A stretch of DNA of 64,000 nt from Entonaema liquescens (GCA_902805475.1 CADCSX010000009.1:682001-746000); one strand, 5' to 3'; counted from the stretch's first letter, positions 33,703 to 47,663 are shown. Notes: generated by a model from the sequence alone, not told the origin. Program-made: numbers and translations.

Positions 33703-35333
33703 CTATCCACAGCTTGACGAGTTCTTCTTCTTCACGATCCATCTTATCTTCTTCGAGCTTAGGAAATCCGCCGTTTCGTTTCCCGACTCGGCCAAAACGG
33801 ACAAATAATAGGATAGTAGGTACTTTTCTGGGACCCAGGAGGGTGTACGGTCGTCTCGAACCATGGCCCAGTTTCTTAAAGCCGCAGCGGAATGGCCTTC
33901 CCTAAGAAGTAGACGTACACTCCAGTGCATTAGCTCTCCGCAGCTAGTCTCTTTTCCTGGACTCCGTTTTCGAATTCCCATAAATCTATACAGTATGTCT
34001 GAGGGAAGGGTTCTCAATGCTGTTTAACTTAACTTAGCATTGGTATGTTTTAACACCTAGAAAGTCATAGTCTTACCTCGCTGGAAGCTTCTCTTTGGCG
34101 AAGCTTCACTAGATAGTTTCTCACATATCTCGTCTTCAGAAGAACTTGTCGATGCTCTTGGGAGATGCTGCTGCGGTGATTCGGGGGATTCGGTACCGTT
34201 GCGTGGTAGTACACAAGAATCCACCTCATAGTCATTCTTGTCTTGGCATGTTATAGAAGACTCGACGTTCCTATAGCCGTGCTGGTCACTAGTATTGGCG
34301 GCGTTTGGAAGTAAAGGTTCAGTAGGCTCGAACATTGCTGCCAGCGTTTGAGTGTCAAAATCGGCGCCCGCTTTAGCGAGGTGAGCCATCATCCAAATCA
34401 GAGATAAGTTGCTCAGCCAGATACCATCTAAGTTTCCGCCTCCCACATCACCATGTTGTCCCATAAACCAACACTGTTTCATACGATATCTTGGCGGGCA
34501 AGTTTGAGATCCAGATGCCCAGATGACGGGTTGGAAATGCTTTCTCTTTTCATCCAAAGAAAGGGCATGGTAGCAATGGTCCACGTTCTCTGGTATGAGC
34601 GCATGTACAGAACGATACGACTTGCCCTTTGGCTGAGGAATCTGTAAAGGGATTGGGATTCCAAGAGCGCTCACTGCATCCCAAATCCCAAGGGCTTTTA
34701 TCTGGACGTTCCTGGACGCCATTAAGTTGGGCCCAAGTTGCTCGACTTTTGAATGGAGGATATCCAACTTTGCGGAATCTTCTTCGCAGTTCACCTTTTT
34801 CATGGCTGTTTTCCAGTCTCTAAATAGTTCCGGAAGACGAGATAAGCCAAACTTAGTAAGAATACCGATATCTTTAATTAGCCTTGCCAAACAGCAAACC
34901 GTAAATGCGCCACGAGAGAAGCCAACAAGATATATTTCGTCCTTGTCCCTGTTGAAGTTATGGCATATGAAGTTGTACGCATCTCTAATGTTGGTGGATA
35001 TACCTGTGAAGTTCCGCTCTTAGTTCATGGAGTCATTATAACCAAATGTATAGGGCCACGGATGATACCTCTACCGGTAGCGCCATCTATAGCTCTTCCA
35101 ATTCTCGACGTTCCTCGGCCAATTCCCGTTTGGTAATACACGATCTGGAGAACCTGAGTGCCATTCTCTGAAGATACGGCCTTGACGCAACGAGAAAGTC
35201 GAGCAACGTTTGTAAGGGGGTACTCAGTGCTGACGGCGTCCATCCACGTCCCATCGCAGCACACGAATAAGCGCTTCTTGGGACATTTAACATCCGCTGG
35301 TCCAGTATTTTCTAACGATTCGCTTGTAGCCAT
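33703..35333 (-). CDS. DUF2235 alpha/beta-hydrolase-like protein (Tle1-type phospholipase fold)
   Basis: DUF2235 proteins are common in fungi and related to bacterial type VI phospholipase effectors; the fungal role is unsettled. Three exons: 35333-35069, 35003-34077 and 34019-33703 (502 aa), introns GTATCA..CACAG and GTAAGA..ACAG, phases consistent. Hallmarks in order: KRLFVCCDGTW (residues 20-30), the nucleophile elbow GFSRGAF with Ser118, IKALGIWDAVSALGIP, and the His/Asp motif QCWFMGQHGDVGGG. The last exon adds RFMGIRKRSPGKE and ELMHWSVRLLL, which occur near the end of this family. A low-complexity Ser/Pro/Glu insertion (about residues 330-390) precedes the last exon. The exact C-terminus after ADFLSSKK is uncertain. 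Confidence 0.88.
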
Positions 35334-38300
35334 CTGGAAATAAGAATATGCTTTGTCCAGAAATCTCCAGAATCACCGATCAACAATGGTAAGATTTACA
35401 CGGAGAAGGCTCTAGGTGAACACTGCAGATATCTTGAGCGACCACTACCGGGCTCCATAACCCTATCAACCTTCTAAGTAAGCCACTTACAAAATTTTCG
35501 CCACCAAGGCTGCGGACTTTGGCAATACCACAGATCCATGGGAGAGGTTTGATATCTGAGTCATGATATGAGCTGAAAACAAGGGTTTAAGATGAGCAAC
35601 AACCCATAATTCTCAGATATTAGTCCTGGGGATCATTGGAGTGCATAACGATGCAACAAATACTGGAGAAACGTCTCCAATTCCGACATTAATCGGCGAA
35701 GAGGAATGCTTTGATTGGTATTTATTTGATATGTATATCTCTCCGAAGCAGCCGCATAGTGGAGACGAAATAGGACTTTGCGGCAATATGTCCGAATCAC
35801 AGAGGCTATTTATGAGAGCCTTGTGCTTATCAAGTCCAGGCTTATAAAAAGAGTGTTTGGTTGCATTCACTGCAACCCAAGTTGCTGGTCAGCTCTTAAC
35901 TATTCTCCTAATAGAGATACAGGTGCGGTAGCCTTGCGTATATGATGCTCGCTATTTCAGTGAAGACTAAGTAACGTAACATGGCCTGAGAGATGCCAAG
36001 TGCAAGAAAGCTTTATGAATATAATATTATTCACAATGTCTCATTAGATGATTATAGTTAAGCAACTATAACGAATCAGCAATAACTTAACCTCCAAAAC
36101 AAGATGCCTTAAGCCTATTATTGATTCCAGGTAGGTACATCAACTAGACTCGTGGTTTCTTAGGGGTTGACAAATATCGTAAAATAAGAGACCAACCGTT
36201 TACGGCTAGATATCACTCACCTTAGAATGATCTTATAGGTGTTGAGTGAAATTGTATATACGTAACTTCCCTAAGCGTCTCTAGATGTTCGCTAGTTACA
36301 CCCCACAACATGAGAATCAACTCTAAAGTCTTAATAGTTAGTTATACTAAGTTAGTTTTATCCAATTGTTTAGTTAAAGCTCTCAACGTTTGACTTTTAA
36401 ATCTGAGAAGTACACTAATTTTAGTGAGACAATAGACAAATAAAGCGCAACTCGTAATCAATTATTCATATCTCTCAGAGCTAATTAATACCCAATTTAA
36501 TACCCCAATTATCAAAACGTCAGTTGAATGCAATTAATTGTATACGAAGTAAGCAATACGATTGATGCCCACCCGTGTCAAGAGATTACAACTCCCCGCG
36601 CCGTTGGTAAAAAAAGAGGCACGGTAAGCCACTCTACACACTAGTCCCACCTAAGCCAATATATGTAAAAAGTCGCCGCAGGATCACATTGTATTATAGT
36701 TAGTTATATTGAAACTTTGCATAGGTAGTTTCCTAGTACAGTCCATTTACTAAACTAATGAGTCACAAAGCGGAAGCAAGTCGTCAGCAACTTTACCCCT
36801 AATATAATTGATGCCCCCCTATGTTTTGTCAACCCACGAACTAGTAACTAATTGCATTTCGAACTTTGCAGTTGGGGAGAGTAACTAGTTAGTTAAAAGT
36901 AATTAACTCTTTACATTACAGCCAGACTCAGCTACGGACTAATCAAGTAGCTATGCCACGATAAAACATAACGCTCTCTCTCTCACACACACAACAATAC
37001 GTAGTACCTAGCTAGTAGGTAATTCTTAGCCCTATCGCCAGCGAATCCCCAGGAAAACGCCATTTCCCTTTCCCCCCCTAATACTTAACCCCAGGCCAAG
37101 CGGAAAGCATGAGAGAGTAGTGCCGTCTTAGTGCGCGCCGACCGAACGGATCCGCCCATCGCTAGCGGCGCCCGAGGCGTTCTAGACTCCCTCGAGCTGA
37201 ATAGCGGGCGGATCATTGGCCGAGTTCCAAACAATGGAGGGAGTTTTTACAGTAGTAGTTAGTTTAGGTAGTTAAAGGGTCCAGAACCAGGTTTGCGGAT
37301 TGGCTAAGATACGGGGCTGTGCCACATGGGAGCGATCGGAGATATAGTACGCTCAGACTTTATGGATTGCTAGTTGGGCGGGGAAGGGGGTTGCTTTCTC
37401 AGGTATGAGGTTTGCAAGAGACTAAACGGTTAGATGCTTGGGTTAATGGCTTTTTTTCAGCTGGGTTGTGGACAGCCTAGCGAGGCATATCTGGATTGCG
37501 GAGATTATGCGGCTGACTTCAAGGTTGGTTTAATAGGAGCTGGATGTTAGTGAGCACAAGTTGAGTTATCATGTAAGGTTAGTTAGTCTAAGTCGGGTAT
37601 CCAACCTGAGCTGAGGCTGTAACTAGGTACCTATGAGTTAGTTGCACTTTTATGTATACGCGTCCATTGGACCATAGGTAGTAAGCCGTTCGAAGTATGT
37701 GACGGTGATGAAACTTGATAAACTGTTGGGTCGAAATATGACGACCAAGGACTCATCTCTCCCTCAAGCACAGGCCTACGTCATCATATCTTTCAATTTT
37801 TCAGCCCCCAAATATGACTTTGATTTCGGACTAATATCATCTGATATGGGCGCATCGCTCGTTAGTCTCGTGCCCGTTACCAGAGACTCGGGACAGCTGA
37901 ATATATTTGTTTATTGGTTCTACAAATGCACACACATCACAACTCATCACCAACCTTACGGCTGTTTGTTTCGCGATGTAGTTATCCGTCGCGAGTCGTC
38001 TTTATCCCCTAACGTCCGTCGCTCTTAAGCAAACACAAAACACAAATCGCGGCGGAGTACATAAACTCATCCTACCGTGGCTGTGTTCTCTATGTGGGTG
38101 CGCTTCTTTCTGCATCCAACGCGACGAGAAGCAACCATGCCTTGAGATAAGCATTGTAGCAGTGATTTGATCACTGTCGACTTCGAATGTTTGTTAGTGA
38201 CGAAGCCTGGGGAAGGACACGATTACTGGGCCTTTCTAACGGCCGCATTTACTTTATCAAAATAGGGGTGCGATGTACATCACAAACAATCCTGCTCCGC

Positions 38301-40312
38301 GTATCGTTAATCGTTAATGTCTCGGATGATGAAAATCATGACGCTAGGGACGACTATCCGGGCGATTCTCGAGTACCTAGAAGTGTATTAACTTAGTGGT
38401 GGTATTGTCTTTTCTTTTCCCTCTTTGAGTTCATCTTGGAATATCATCCCAGACCTGGCCTCGGTTTTGTCCGCTTATATAATTAGGATAGATGGAATTA
38501 GCGGATTGCGACGAAGAGAAATCCACCGATTCCCTCTGAACCAAACAATCATGCTACCGAAATAGGTCGAGTATAGGGGAGGCCAGCTCAAGTAGATGAA
38601 TTATCAATACTCGGCCGAAAACAGTGCATTAAAGCATTCTGTGGTTGACGCCGAATTCTTTTTTTTTTTCACCTACCTATACTATATCCCGTTTCGTGCT
38701 ATGCCTCCCTAAAAGAGATCTTCGAAACACGGAAGGATTGTTCGAAGCCATTGGTCGGTTTCGAGAAGCTTCATATCTTCACCTAGGTGATCCTCTCGAA
38801 TCTCCCATGCAGGGACTAGAAACGTACCTGCCTTTCTATTCTTTTAACTCTCTTTTAATATAGTAGTTTTCTGTTTTGCATCTTGATACTTTTGTGGAGG
38901 GTTGAGCACAATCCAGGGCCCCGCGGAATTCTGCGTGTGCGTGCATCCGCTGACGGCTTGTACAATAAGGCGTTGCTCACCGTGCCACACCGTCAGTGCG
39001 TTTTTAATTCTCCATGCAACTCCGGGGCTAGATTCCTCCCTTGCATGACACCAGCTTGAGGCGCGCTACGTTCAATACATTACTTAAGTAGTTCAATATA
39101 TATCTTTAAAGGTGGCACAGTTGCGCAGTGATGCGTTTTGGGTATTAGCAACCTTCCGCTCTTATGCGTTAAGAAAATTAGGAAAAATGGCCGCGTAGTT
39201 TCATTTTATCATACGAATAGAATCACCAACTATTCTTATCTCAATGCATAGTAATAGCCTATCGGTATTTCTACTGACTGACAGGATGACATGTGAGGTA
39301 TGGTTCATGTATAATAGGTAGTACTACGTAACGATGTCATAGTGCTATAGACCCCAAACCCCCCTTCCCCTCCCGGATGCATCTCTTACCTATTTCTGGA
39401 ACCTTTGCCATTTGCCATATGTAGCCGTGGCATGTGGCATGTGGCATGGGATGAAAATCTAAATACCGAGGGGCTCCTGCATTGCAACCGAATAGACGTT
39501 ACCGAGCGGCGAGTTGATTGCCAGGAGCTTATTAAGACGGGAGTGATGCAGCTAATGTGATCTCGCATATAGAACTTTGTATATAGGTGGTGCCCAAATA
39601 TAGGAATTAAAATGCGTACACCCTTTAAGGCTGAGATTAAACATGTCCAATTTACGAGTTTTACTTACAAGCAGAACTGAATAGAAAACAAGTGTAGTCT
39701 GCGCCTGTGGATCCTGCACTTATGTGCCGCCATGTCTTCGCCGTTCGTATATTTTATGTTATGTATTAATCACTCAAATCATCACAATAGGAATAAAAAG
39801 AAGAGTCATCGTTTTTTACCGAATGTTGAATTTCCATTTCAGTAAATTAGCTAACTATTGGTGTATCCGTCGGTCAGGCCGACGGATCACTTTAATGCTT
39901 CAACGTCATTAATAACAATCCAATACCTAGTACCCAACCCATGAATTTTTTTGGCTTCCCTCCAAGACCCGGAACTCCAGTGATCTGTATATTCCCCTTT
40001 ATCATTGTGCTCCGTAAGGCAATCAATGCCAGAATGCATGCTATCCGCCGCTTTCCGTAGTACCTATTATGCCCAAGCCCGCCTTATTCCATAACTATTG
40101 ACCCCATCCCATTATTAAGAAATGCTGTGCGTGTAGGTATCATGACGACAGGGTTCCACCCACTCTATGGGGAAAAATAGCAATGGTAGAGGTAAGAATT
40201 CTTCGACCTCTTTTTGGCGTCTTACACCGCTCGTAACAATTTGCGCCTTTAACCCAAAAAAAAATCCGTAACTCCTGGCTATAATGCAGCGAACCAAAAA
40301 CAAATGAAATGA
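35334..40312. other. Gene-poor region, 5.0 kb
   Basis: No supported gene. Open frames at 35641-35847, 37699-38028, 38187-38396 and 38645-38863 have no motif. It contains a relatively G/C-rich patch at about 37,100-37,240, repeated GTTAGT-type sequence around 36,340-36,900 and a short CATGTGG direct repeat near 39,430. Confidence 0.5.
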
Positions 40313-41455
40313 TTATCGTGAAGTGATGGCACCTCCAAACATTCGGCCCCACATACCCTTTCCGGTTCGAGCGCGCTTCGTTTTAGCGCTGCCGTCCTGG
40401 AGAGCTCGTAAATCATCCGCGCTAATCTCGTACGGAAGTAGCTGCTTGGCATCCTTGCTACGGTATCCTCGAGTACGAGCTGCCGGCTGCGGCATGTCGA
40501 GGACCACCTCGACTGGAGAATCGTAGAGCGAGCCGTCCACGTAGGAGACATAGCTGTCACCCGGTTCCGATAGCGGTGTGGAAGAGCCCGAGTGGTGTAG
40601 AGAAGAAACTGAGGAAGCGTAAGAGCTGCCACTGCTGCTCGCTGACGAGCTGTAAACCAGTCCTGGTGGCGTAGATGCGTCCTGCGCCATGCGGACAGTT
40701 TCGTAAGGTGGCGTAATTTGCCTCGATCTTGAGCTGTCGCGCGAGCTCGGCGGCGACGGGAGCTGGGCTGCCCATTCTTCGGCCTCTTGTTGCTTCCGTA
40801 GCTTTTCTCTGCGCTGCATGCGACGGGCGTGCGAAGCCTCGATGTTTTCGCGGATAGGTGCTAGGAAGAGGTCCAACTCGCGGTAGAGGTCCTCTTCGGT
40901 AATGCGCAGCTCCCATTCTAATAGGAATAGCAATTGCTTCTCCATCAGGTTAACTTCTGTGCGGCTGAAACCGAAGCTGTAGTTTTCAGTGTTTATGTGG
41001 CTGTAGCCAGCCCAGTGCTTGTTCTTAGGTGAGCTGTCGTTAAGATACTTTGCGGAGAGAATAAGTGCAGCCAAGAAAATCCTGTGGGTCGTGCATCGCA
41101 GACCCTTAGCCATGGGCTGAAGTCGAGACTTTAATCGAGTCAAGTAAACCAGGGTAGACATTAGAGTAGGGACCTGCACGTTGGAAGAGCGCACCAGCTG
41201 GGTGATGAATTCTTCTAAGGTCGGCAGGCTGCTGTCATCGCAACGGACAGCTTTCGGGGATGGCGTTCGAGGTGGTGTAGGGTTTTGCGACTTGTTCTGA
41301 ACCGGCGGGGGCATCATGGTCGGATCGCACTGGATGACATCGCGCGCTGCACGGGCCAGATAGGCGATCATCGCTGGGCTGACTGGCTTATATACAAAGT
41401 GCTCAAGGGCGGCGGCGTTGAGCTCGCTCATAGGTATCCTGGATGTCGAAGACAT
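40313..41455 (-). CDS. Pho85-type cyclin (PCL1/PCL2, PclA-like)
   Basis: Regulatory subunit for a Pho85/PhoA-like cyclin-dependent kinase, acting in G1 and in polarity or nutrient control. Intron-free, 380 aa. ATG 41455 (MSSTSRIPMSELNAAALEHFVYKPVS) is chosen; further in-frame sequence upstream begins only with TTG. The cyclin box spans about residues 75-200, with LEEFITQLVRSSNVQVPTLM, LVYLTRLKSRL, CTTHRIFLAALILSAKYLND and FSRTEVNLMEKQLLFLLEWEL. After it comes a basic coiled-coil-like stretch (ARRMQRREKLRKQQEAEEW), then a long Ser-rich region that could be phosphorylated or act as a turnover signal. The upstream 8.7 kb lacks other genes, so a long leader or large regulatory region is possible. 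Confidence 0.9.
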   Translation of the reverse strand: MSSTSRIPMSELNAAALEHFVYKPVSPAMIAYLARAARDVIQCDPTMMPPPVQNKSQNPTPPRTPSPKAVRCDDSSLPTLEEFITQLVRSSNVQVPTLMSTLVYLTRLKSRLQPMAKGLRCTTHRIFLAALILSAKYLNDSSPKNKHWAGYSHINTENYSFGFSRTEVNLMEKQLLFLLEWELRITEEDLYRELDLFLAPIRENIEASHARRMQRREKLRKQQEAEEWAAQLPSPPSSRDSSRSRQITPPYETVRMAQDASTPPGLVYSSSASSSGSSYASSVSSLHHSGSSTPLSEPGDSYVSYVDGSLYDSPVEVVLDMPQPAARTRGYRSKDAKQLLPYEISADDLRALQDGSAKTKRARTGKGMWGRMFGGAITSR

Positions 41456-43930
41456 TATGTGTGATGTGATATTCGTTGCTAAGAAGAGGGTATCAAATGT
41501 GATGATATCCGGCAACGAAGCTTGGTTTTATTACCCAAGTGCAACAGCTAGAAAAAAATAAAAAATCCGGGGAAGCGAAGACGGGTGGGATAGACAGTTG
41601 GTAATATATTAAGCAGCAACGGTGTATTGACCAGGGGTGCTTAGCTGTTGTGAGTGTCTGTGAGTGTGGGAGTATGCGATAGGATGGAGGATGTGGAAAG
41701 GTGTATCACGAGGCGGAGCCTTTGGTCATATCAGACTGACAGACTGACAGAATGACTAGCAGGCACAACGCTGAACCGACCAGCTAAAATTCCCACAAAT
41801 TACTGTGAAAAAAAAGGTACTTCTGCGTGTGTGACGTGAGGATGGTCGAGGATGTTCGAGGCTGAGCCAAAGTAACTAAAGTACTGGGATACCTGGCAAG
41901 ATCAACCGCTGACGTGCCAAAGTCGCCTGGGCTACTTCTGGGCTACTGGGCTTCTGGGGCTGGGCTGGAACTCGGAAAAAGAAGTGGGTACCCAAATTGT
42001 GTCAGGGGTTAAGTTTATTAGTGCAGAGCCTACCAAAAAGGAGGTGGCAGCAGCTAGTGGCAGGTGCTTGGAATATGCAGCTGCTTGTGCGGGTGCCTAT
42101 GCAGGGGTCAGGGAGGGAGGGGTCAGGTTGAGGTTCCCTATCTGGACTCCGGATTTGACCGGCAGGGGGTTCCCAGTTGCCTAAGTTGAACCTTCAAAAA
42201 TTGAAGGTACGTTACTCGTCCGTAGAGCGGGCCTCCCGGATCTGCCTCGGAATATCGGGGCTCGCTTCGTTTAAGAGTTGTTAAAGCTTAATGAATTGGT
42301 CTCGCTTCTTTCCGGACGTGGAGAGAAGATAAAAGAACGGATGGAATCGAATCGTTGCCAAATTCAATTACTAGTCGCAAATAAATGCTGCTGTTCTTTC
42401 CTTTCCCTCTTATGGGCTAGGAAGTAGGATGATGAATCAATTGCCGCTTGTACTTCGTACGCGTAGTTGATATGTGGCTTCACTATTAAGAGTGGATTTC
42501 CTTTTTTCCCTTTCGGGTTGAAGGCGTATTAGTGCAATGGCGATTGCGCAGAAGGGTTTTATGAAATATTAATGCCTGCGGTGCTGACGTGGATGTAGCT
42601 ACCAGAAGGCGTTCAATGAAACCGGAAGACTGCCGAATAAGTTTTATAGGCGATGGGCTTGAAAACTTGTCCTGTTCAGTTAAAGAGTGGCGAGGACGTA
42701 AAAGAAGGCAAGGTTCCCGAGCCGGCGGAAGACCTGGAGATTGCTGGATTGGTTGGGAATGATCGTAAAGGTTCGACTAACTCGAACTGCAAATAACGAT
42801 TGAGCCTTGGGTAAGAAAATCCTGGCAATAAAATATCTCCGAATGAGATGGTACGTCGTGTTGCGTAGGCTGAATCGCTGTTGTGATGAAAAAGACTGAC
42901 GAATCTGTCGCTGAGTGCTGACGACTAGTTGGAAAAGTGGCTCCCGATGGCTCCGAGCCTCAAGGCGCAGTTGATTCGGGGGACTGGCGGGGTCTTATAA
43001 GAGTTGAATAAAAGACCTGTAGATGGATTGAGTCACGAGGACTACTAAAATGACGCGCAAAGCCTTCGTAACACTTGTAAAAGTGAATGACAAACAATTC
43101 AAACCAAATACACTATAACTCTGTTGCAACTTATTATTATTTTTTTTGTCGGATGGCGGTGTGACCAGTTGTGTCTTGTACTGAACTGTGTCGTGTCTTG
43201 TGTCCCGAAAGATAACCTGGGTTAAAGTGCAAGCAAAGCCTGATATATAATAAGATCTACCCAAGTATATAATTTTTATTAAGACCCGGGGGAGGGGGCA
43301 ACTTTGTCGATCCTGTCAAGGAGGTTGTCGTGGAAAAGAGGGGCTTCCAAATGGCAGATTTGAAAGATATGCGATAGCAATTAATTGCCGAATAGTCCTG
43401 ATGAGAGGGAAAGCAGTGATGATGATAGACTAGCCGGAGTCTAGAAGAAGTGGGTTTCGTATCGTCGAATCTCGTATCGCTCGTTAAACGTCAACGTGGT
43501 GTGGCTTTCTGTCGTAAATGATAAAATAAACCGGTTCCCTTCAATACTGTCGAAACAAAACCAAACTCATTCCACACGGTGGATTTCTTTTTTTCTGGGC
43601 TGTCGACTAGCGGTGCTCTCTATATGATGAAAGGGAAGACTGATGACTGATGACTGATGATTGATGATGGAAGGGATCTGAAGGGGGAGTGAGAAAAGGA
43701 GTGTGCGTCTTCAGATCTATATCTACTTTTTTTACGGTCGCCTTTACACAGGGGTTCTTCCTAATAAGGTTCATCTGATGCGAATCGTAGGGTATATTCA
43801 GACAAGGTATGCCGTATGCCGTATGCCGTGTAGTATTTCCTTGTTATGCTTGCCATGCTTGTAGATGGCCAGAAATGGGCCAGGGACCCAGTACACCAGT
43901 CCACCAACCTATCTTACCTATTTGCTTCTC

Positions 43931-43976
43931 GTCTATTCGCTTGTCTATTCGCTTGTCTATTCGCTTGTCTATTCGC
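43931..43976. repeat. 12-bp tandem repeat
   Basis: Unit GTCTATTCGCTT, nearly four exact copies. Confidence 0.85.
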
Positions 43977-44272
43977 CCCTAAGTTAAGGTAACTTAGGAT
44001 GTTTACAAACGTAGGACCCCAAAAGGCTGGAGCCGCGATGATGTGAATGGCTGGCGGCTTACAACTCATCGATGGACCCGCCCGCCTACAGTATGCGCCC
44101 GCATGATCCCTTTGATTGAGACGGGTTGGGAATGACGGGAATGATAGAAGCGGGTGAATAGTTCATTGGTGTAAGTGGTTCAGAGCTTAACGACATGAAA
44201 CAAGCGGGAGGGGAGGGGTCGGGACTCTACCTTAGGTACACTACCACACTAGCGTGCTAGGGGGAGGCTAAG

Positions 44273-44304
44273 AGAGCTACAGAGCTACAGAGCTACAGAG
44301 CTAC
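44273..44304. repeat. 8-bp tandem repeat
   Basis: Unit AGAGCTAC, four exact copies followed by a partial one. Confidence 0.85.
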
Positions 44305-46813
44305 AGAGTTAGTCGCTCAGAGCTCTTGCCACAAGAAACAATGTAGCTGTGTAGAACATACCTAGTAATAGCGGCTAGATTAGCGCTAGGAGTCCCGCTA
44401 GGAGTACCAAAAAGAGGAGCCATACACATTCGTCAGTTAAGACCTTGGACGCGCACATCGCATCGAGGTTCCAGTTAGCGCAATCATCTAACAAGTTACA
44501 TACAGCCCAAACTCAATGCAAGCCAATTGTTCAATCCCTTTCAACCAATGACCACAAAACATTGACCTTAACTTAGAATCGAAACAGCCCTAGACAAACC
44601 ACGAACGAATGATTGATGGGGAACTGGCCATTTCCGTTGCGACCTTTTTCACCTTATAGTCCATGGTACTTTTGTTATACGCGTGTCTCGACAGTTGTCC
44701 GCATGTTAAACCATGTTAAACCATGTTAGTCATGTTTATTTTCAGTATCTACAAAAAAAAATAAAAAAATAAAATAAAAATAATGACCTACCAATAGACC
44801 TGCGTCGTGACATGGATCTAGAAAAAACAGGTCGAAAATAAACTTAGCACGTAGTTACACCTGATCGAGGCCAATCAATCTTGCATAACAAGAAATCAGA
44901 TACCGAACCAAAAGATAAACATGGACCTTTGTAGAATATTGATTCATTGTACACCAATTCATCTCAGGGATGTGGTTGTCTATCTAACATCAACATCTAT
45001 CTACACCTGTTACAACCTACTGACTAGGTGTAGATTCAAGATCGACCTCGAAACGAAACGAACATGGGGTTTATCACCCCGGGTCTTTTCTTTCCCCAGT
45101 TTTCCATTCTTCAATGCCCAACTTACCTGCTTACGTGGAGAGAAGATCCCTGTTTCTGTTTCTGAGATCTTTGACCGACTCTTCCCACCTAGGTAAGACT
45201 TTGATGCATCCTCAAGCAATCGCGGTGTGCATATCGATACGATATCGTCAATCATCCATAATTGGTGGAATGTGTTTCTAAGGATGAAGAACGCCATCAC
45301 GACCAATGGCGTGCTCTATAGCCTACTACTTCGTGGCAAGGCCCACGCAAGGGGGCAAACAAAAAAAAATGCCAATGACTAACGATAACATTATCGCGAG
45401 TGGTCTTGTTAAACGGGGCCTGATATTGTTGCTTTCCGTCTATTGACAAGCTCGTCAACTTCTGGCCCCTCCTATTCCCCTGGCCAAATATGCACGCGTG
45501 TCCGTTTTTGATGACTTGACTACTTGAGGAGGTGTAGATGATGAAATATGACCCGATACGAACTTGTACGTGCGGCATCGTGACAGGAAAACCAAATTGA
45601 CCAATTTCGTCGTGTTCATACATTGTGATATACACATCTGTGCTGACCCCTCCAATATCTTCAATATGTATTTCCTAATTTGGACAATATGTTGCCGTTG
45701 TGGCGTTTCAAGATTTATCCGAAATCTCCCTCACACCCCCTTGAATATCAGAATCGACATCACCAACAATATCGTTGGAATGAAGTTCCCCTCCAGTTAG
45801 TCACTCCTTGATCAGGGGGAATTATTCGTACGTTAGCTTAGTTAGTTTTCCCCTCAGTCATCCATCATCCATCATCCATTCTCCATTCTCCCCCCCCTGA
45901 AGCCACACATTCCATCGCTCGTGCGTGCGGGCGTAAGGTTCTTATGCGCTGAAGGCCGTGCGATGCGATAGCCTGGCAGCCTGGGGGATGTCTTATCCAG
46001 CCCTAGCCAACGATCTTGGTCAGTGTCACGGGCCACAGACCCAATCATGATGCTCATAAGCATCGTCATCATCCCTGATCTCCTAATTACCGCATCTTTA
46101 GAATCCGAAAAGCAACTTGCATTGCCGTGATGACTTGGCAAGGCAGCAAAGGTGCCTCCATATCAATATCAGGTCACCCGTATAGCAACTCGCAAGGTTT
46201 CTAAACCTAAAGCATATCGAGAGTATCCAGCAGGAAAAGGAATGCATCGCATTTGACCGACAACTCGTAGTCTACACGCCGTACCCGGGCCGACCCATCC
46301 ACAGTAAACCTTGCACCTGAACAAGAACTGTTCGGGCCAAGACTTCACCGCCGTTCACCAACATCTGAAAAATAATATATTCCGCTTACAGCTGTCCGTA
46401 GAGGGAAGCTGATGACTGATGATTACTATACGTGGGTACCTACTATATATGCATGTATCTGTTATAGTCGTCCGTATTCCTGCCGGTATTCCTGCCGGAT
46501 AGCTGCCGGGCTGGGAAAATGCAGGGACCAGAGACGATCGAGGATGACTATTGGTTGCAGCGGCCTTGAATCGAAACAATCTAGGCTACTAGGCGATCCA
46601 ATGATGAGGAGTCTTCAAGTATTATACGGAAACTAGCAACATTTCATGCCTTGTGGCTGATGACCTAGACCTTTTTCTCTCCGGACCGGGAGGGATTGGT
46701 GCTCGGTAGACCAAATGGCAGGTGCAGATGGATCAGCCACGTATTCCGTACATCATGCCTCGGCCTCATGAGGCGATAGACAGCGCATTCATACATTACA
46801 TGTACATATATAT

Positions 46814-46908
46814 ACACATATACACATATACACATATACACATATACACATATACACATATACACATATACACATATACACATATACACATATACACATA
46901 TACACATA
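46814..46908. repeat. ACACATAT microsatellite, about 12 copies
   Basis: Uninterrupted 8-bp unit over 95 bp. Because 8 is not a multiple of 3, all frames read through as YTHI- or VYMC-like repeats, which creates false open frames on both strands. Confidence 0.92.
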
Positions 46909-47663
46909 GTTATACACATACACAGATTAGTATATATTACGTTAGGTACACATGAACAAATGGGGGAATCAAAAATAGTCTATTGTTTTACACGTTGCAC
47001 ATACAGTAGTAGGTATTGCCGTTGCCCGCAGCTAACGGACGTGACGTTGCGACGAATAGACAGAAATAATGTGCCTTGGATTAGAACAACCAAGGTTTCG
47101 CTTTACGATCTGATGATCTCAGCTGTCCTCACACATTCGGCAGTATACTATCTATACAGATAAAAAATGGTGGAAGAGCCTCGGTCTAGGTTTACAACCA
47201 AAAAGGAAATCAAAAGTGTGGCTCACGCTCTTCATACTCCAATCATCCCCTCAGTCAGCAATCTGTTCAAACCCTCCCCCGCTGAAGAATCGTCGATCCT
47301 CTTCCCCAAGCGGGAGCCAAGGCTGTGGCTTACTGCCTGACAATGTCTCGCGAGTCCCGCTTGGGAGGGCCCCTACCTATTGCCCATCTCACTCGGGCCT
47401 ACTACTACCGAGAGCCATCTTCACGCGGCACTTGAGCCACTGCATGTCGTAGAATTCTCCGTCCCCCGATGATATTTTAAACTTGCTGCGTAGTAGATGG
47501 TGCGTCGGCGGCCCCCATGAGTGGCTGTTAAACAAACTAGAAGCCACACACATATAGCTGTGACGGTATATACCCGCTGCACTGTATGTTTCTCTCCGCC
47601 ACTTGACTCGACCCGTGATTGCTCCGCTCTACCTATCGGCCGACGTGCACACCGCCGACACAC

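Noticed and set aside
33473..33905. Long open frames on both strands downstream of the DUF2235 gene
   Set aside because: They mirror each other, have no motif, and could not be joined to the DUF2235 last exon by a plausible splice.
35641..35847. Open frame with acidic protein-like sequence, + strand
   Set aside because: Short, no homology recognised, no flanking splice partner or promoter signal.
43931..44304. Tandem arrays considered as a CRISPR-like array
   Set aside because: Units are directly adjacent without spacers and the genome is eukaryotic.
46665..46955. Overlapping open frames on both strands with repeated YTHI and VYMC units
   Set aside because: Produced by the 8-bp microsatellite reading open in all phases.
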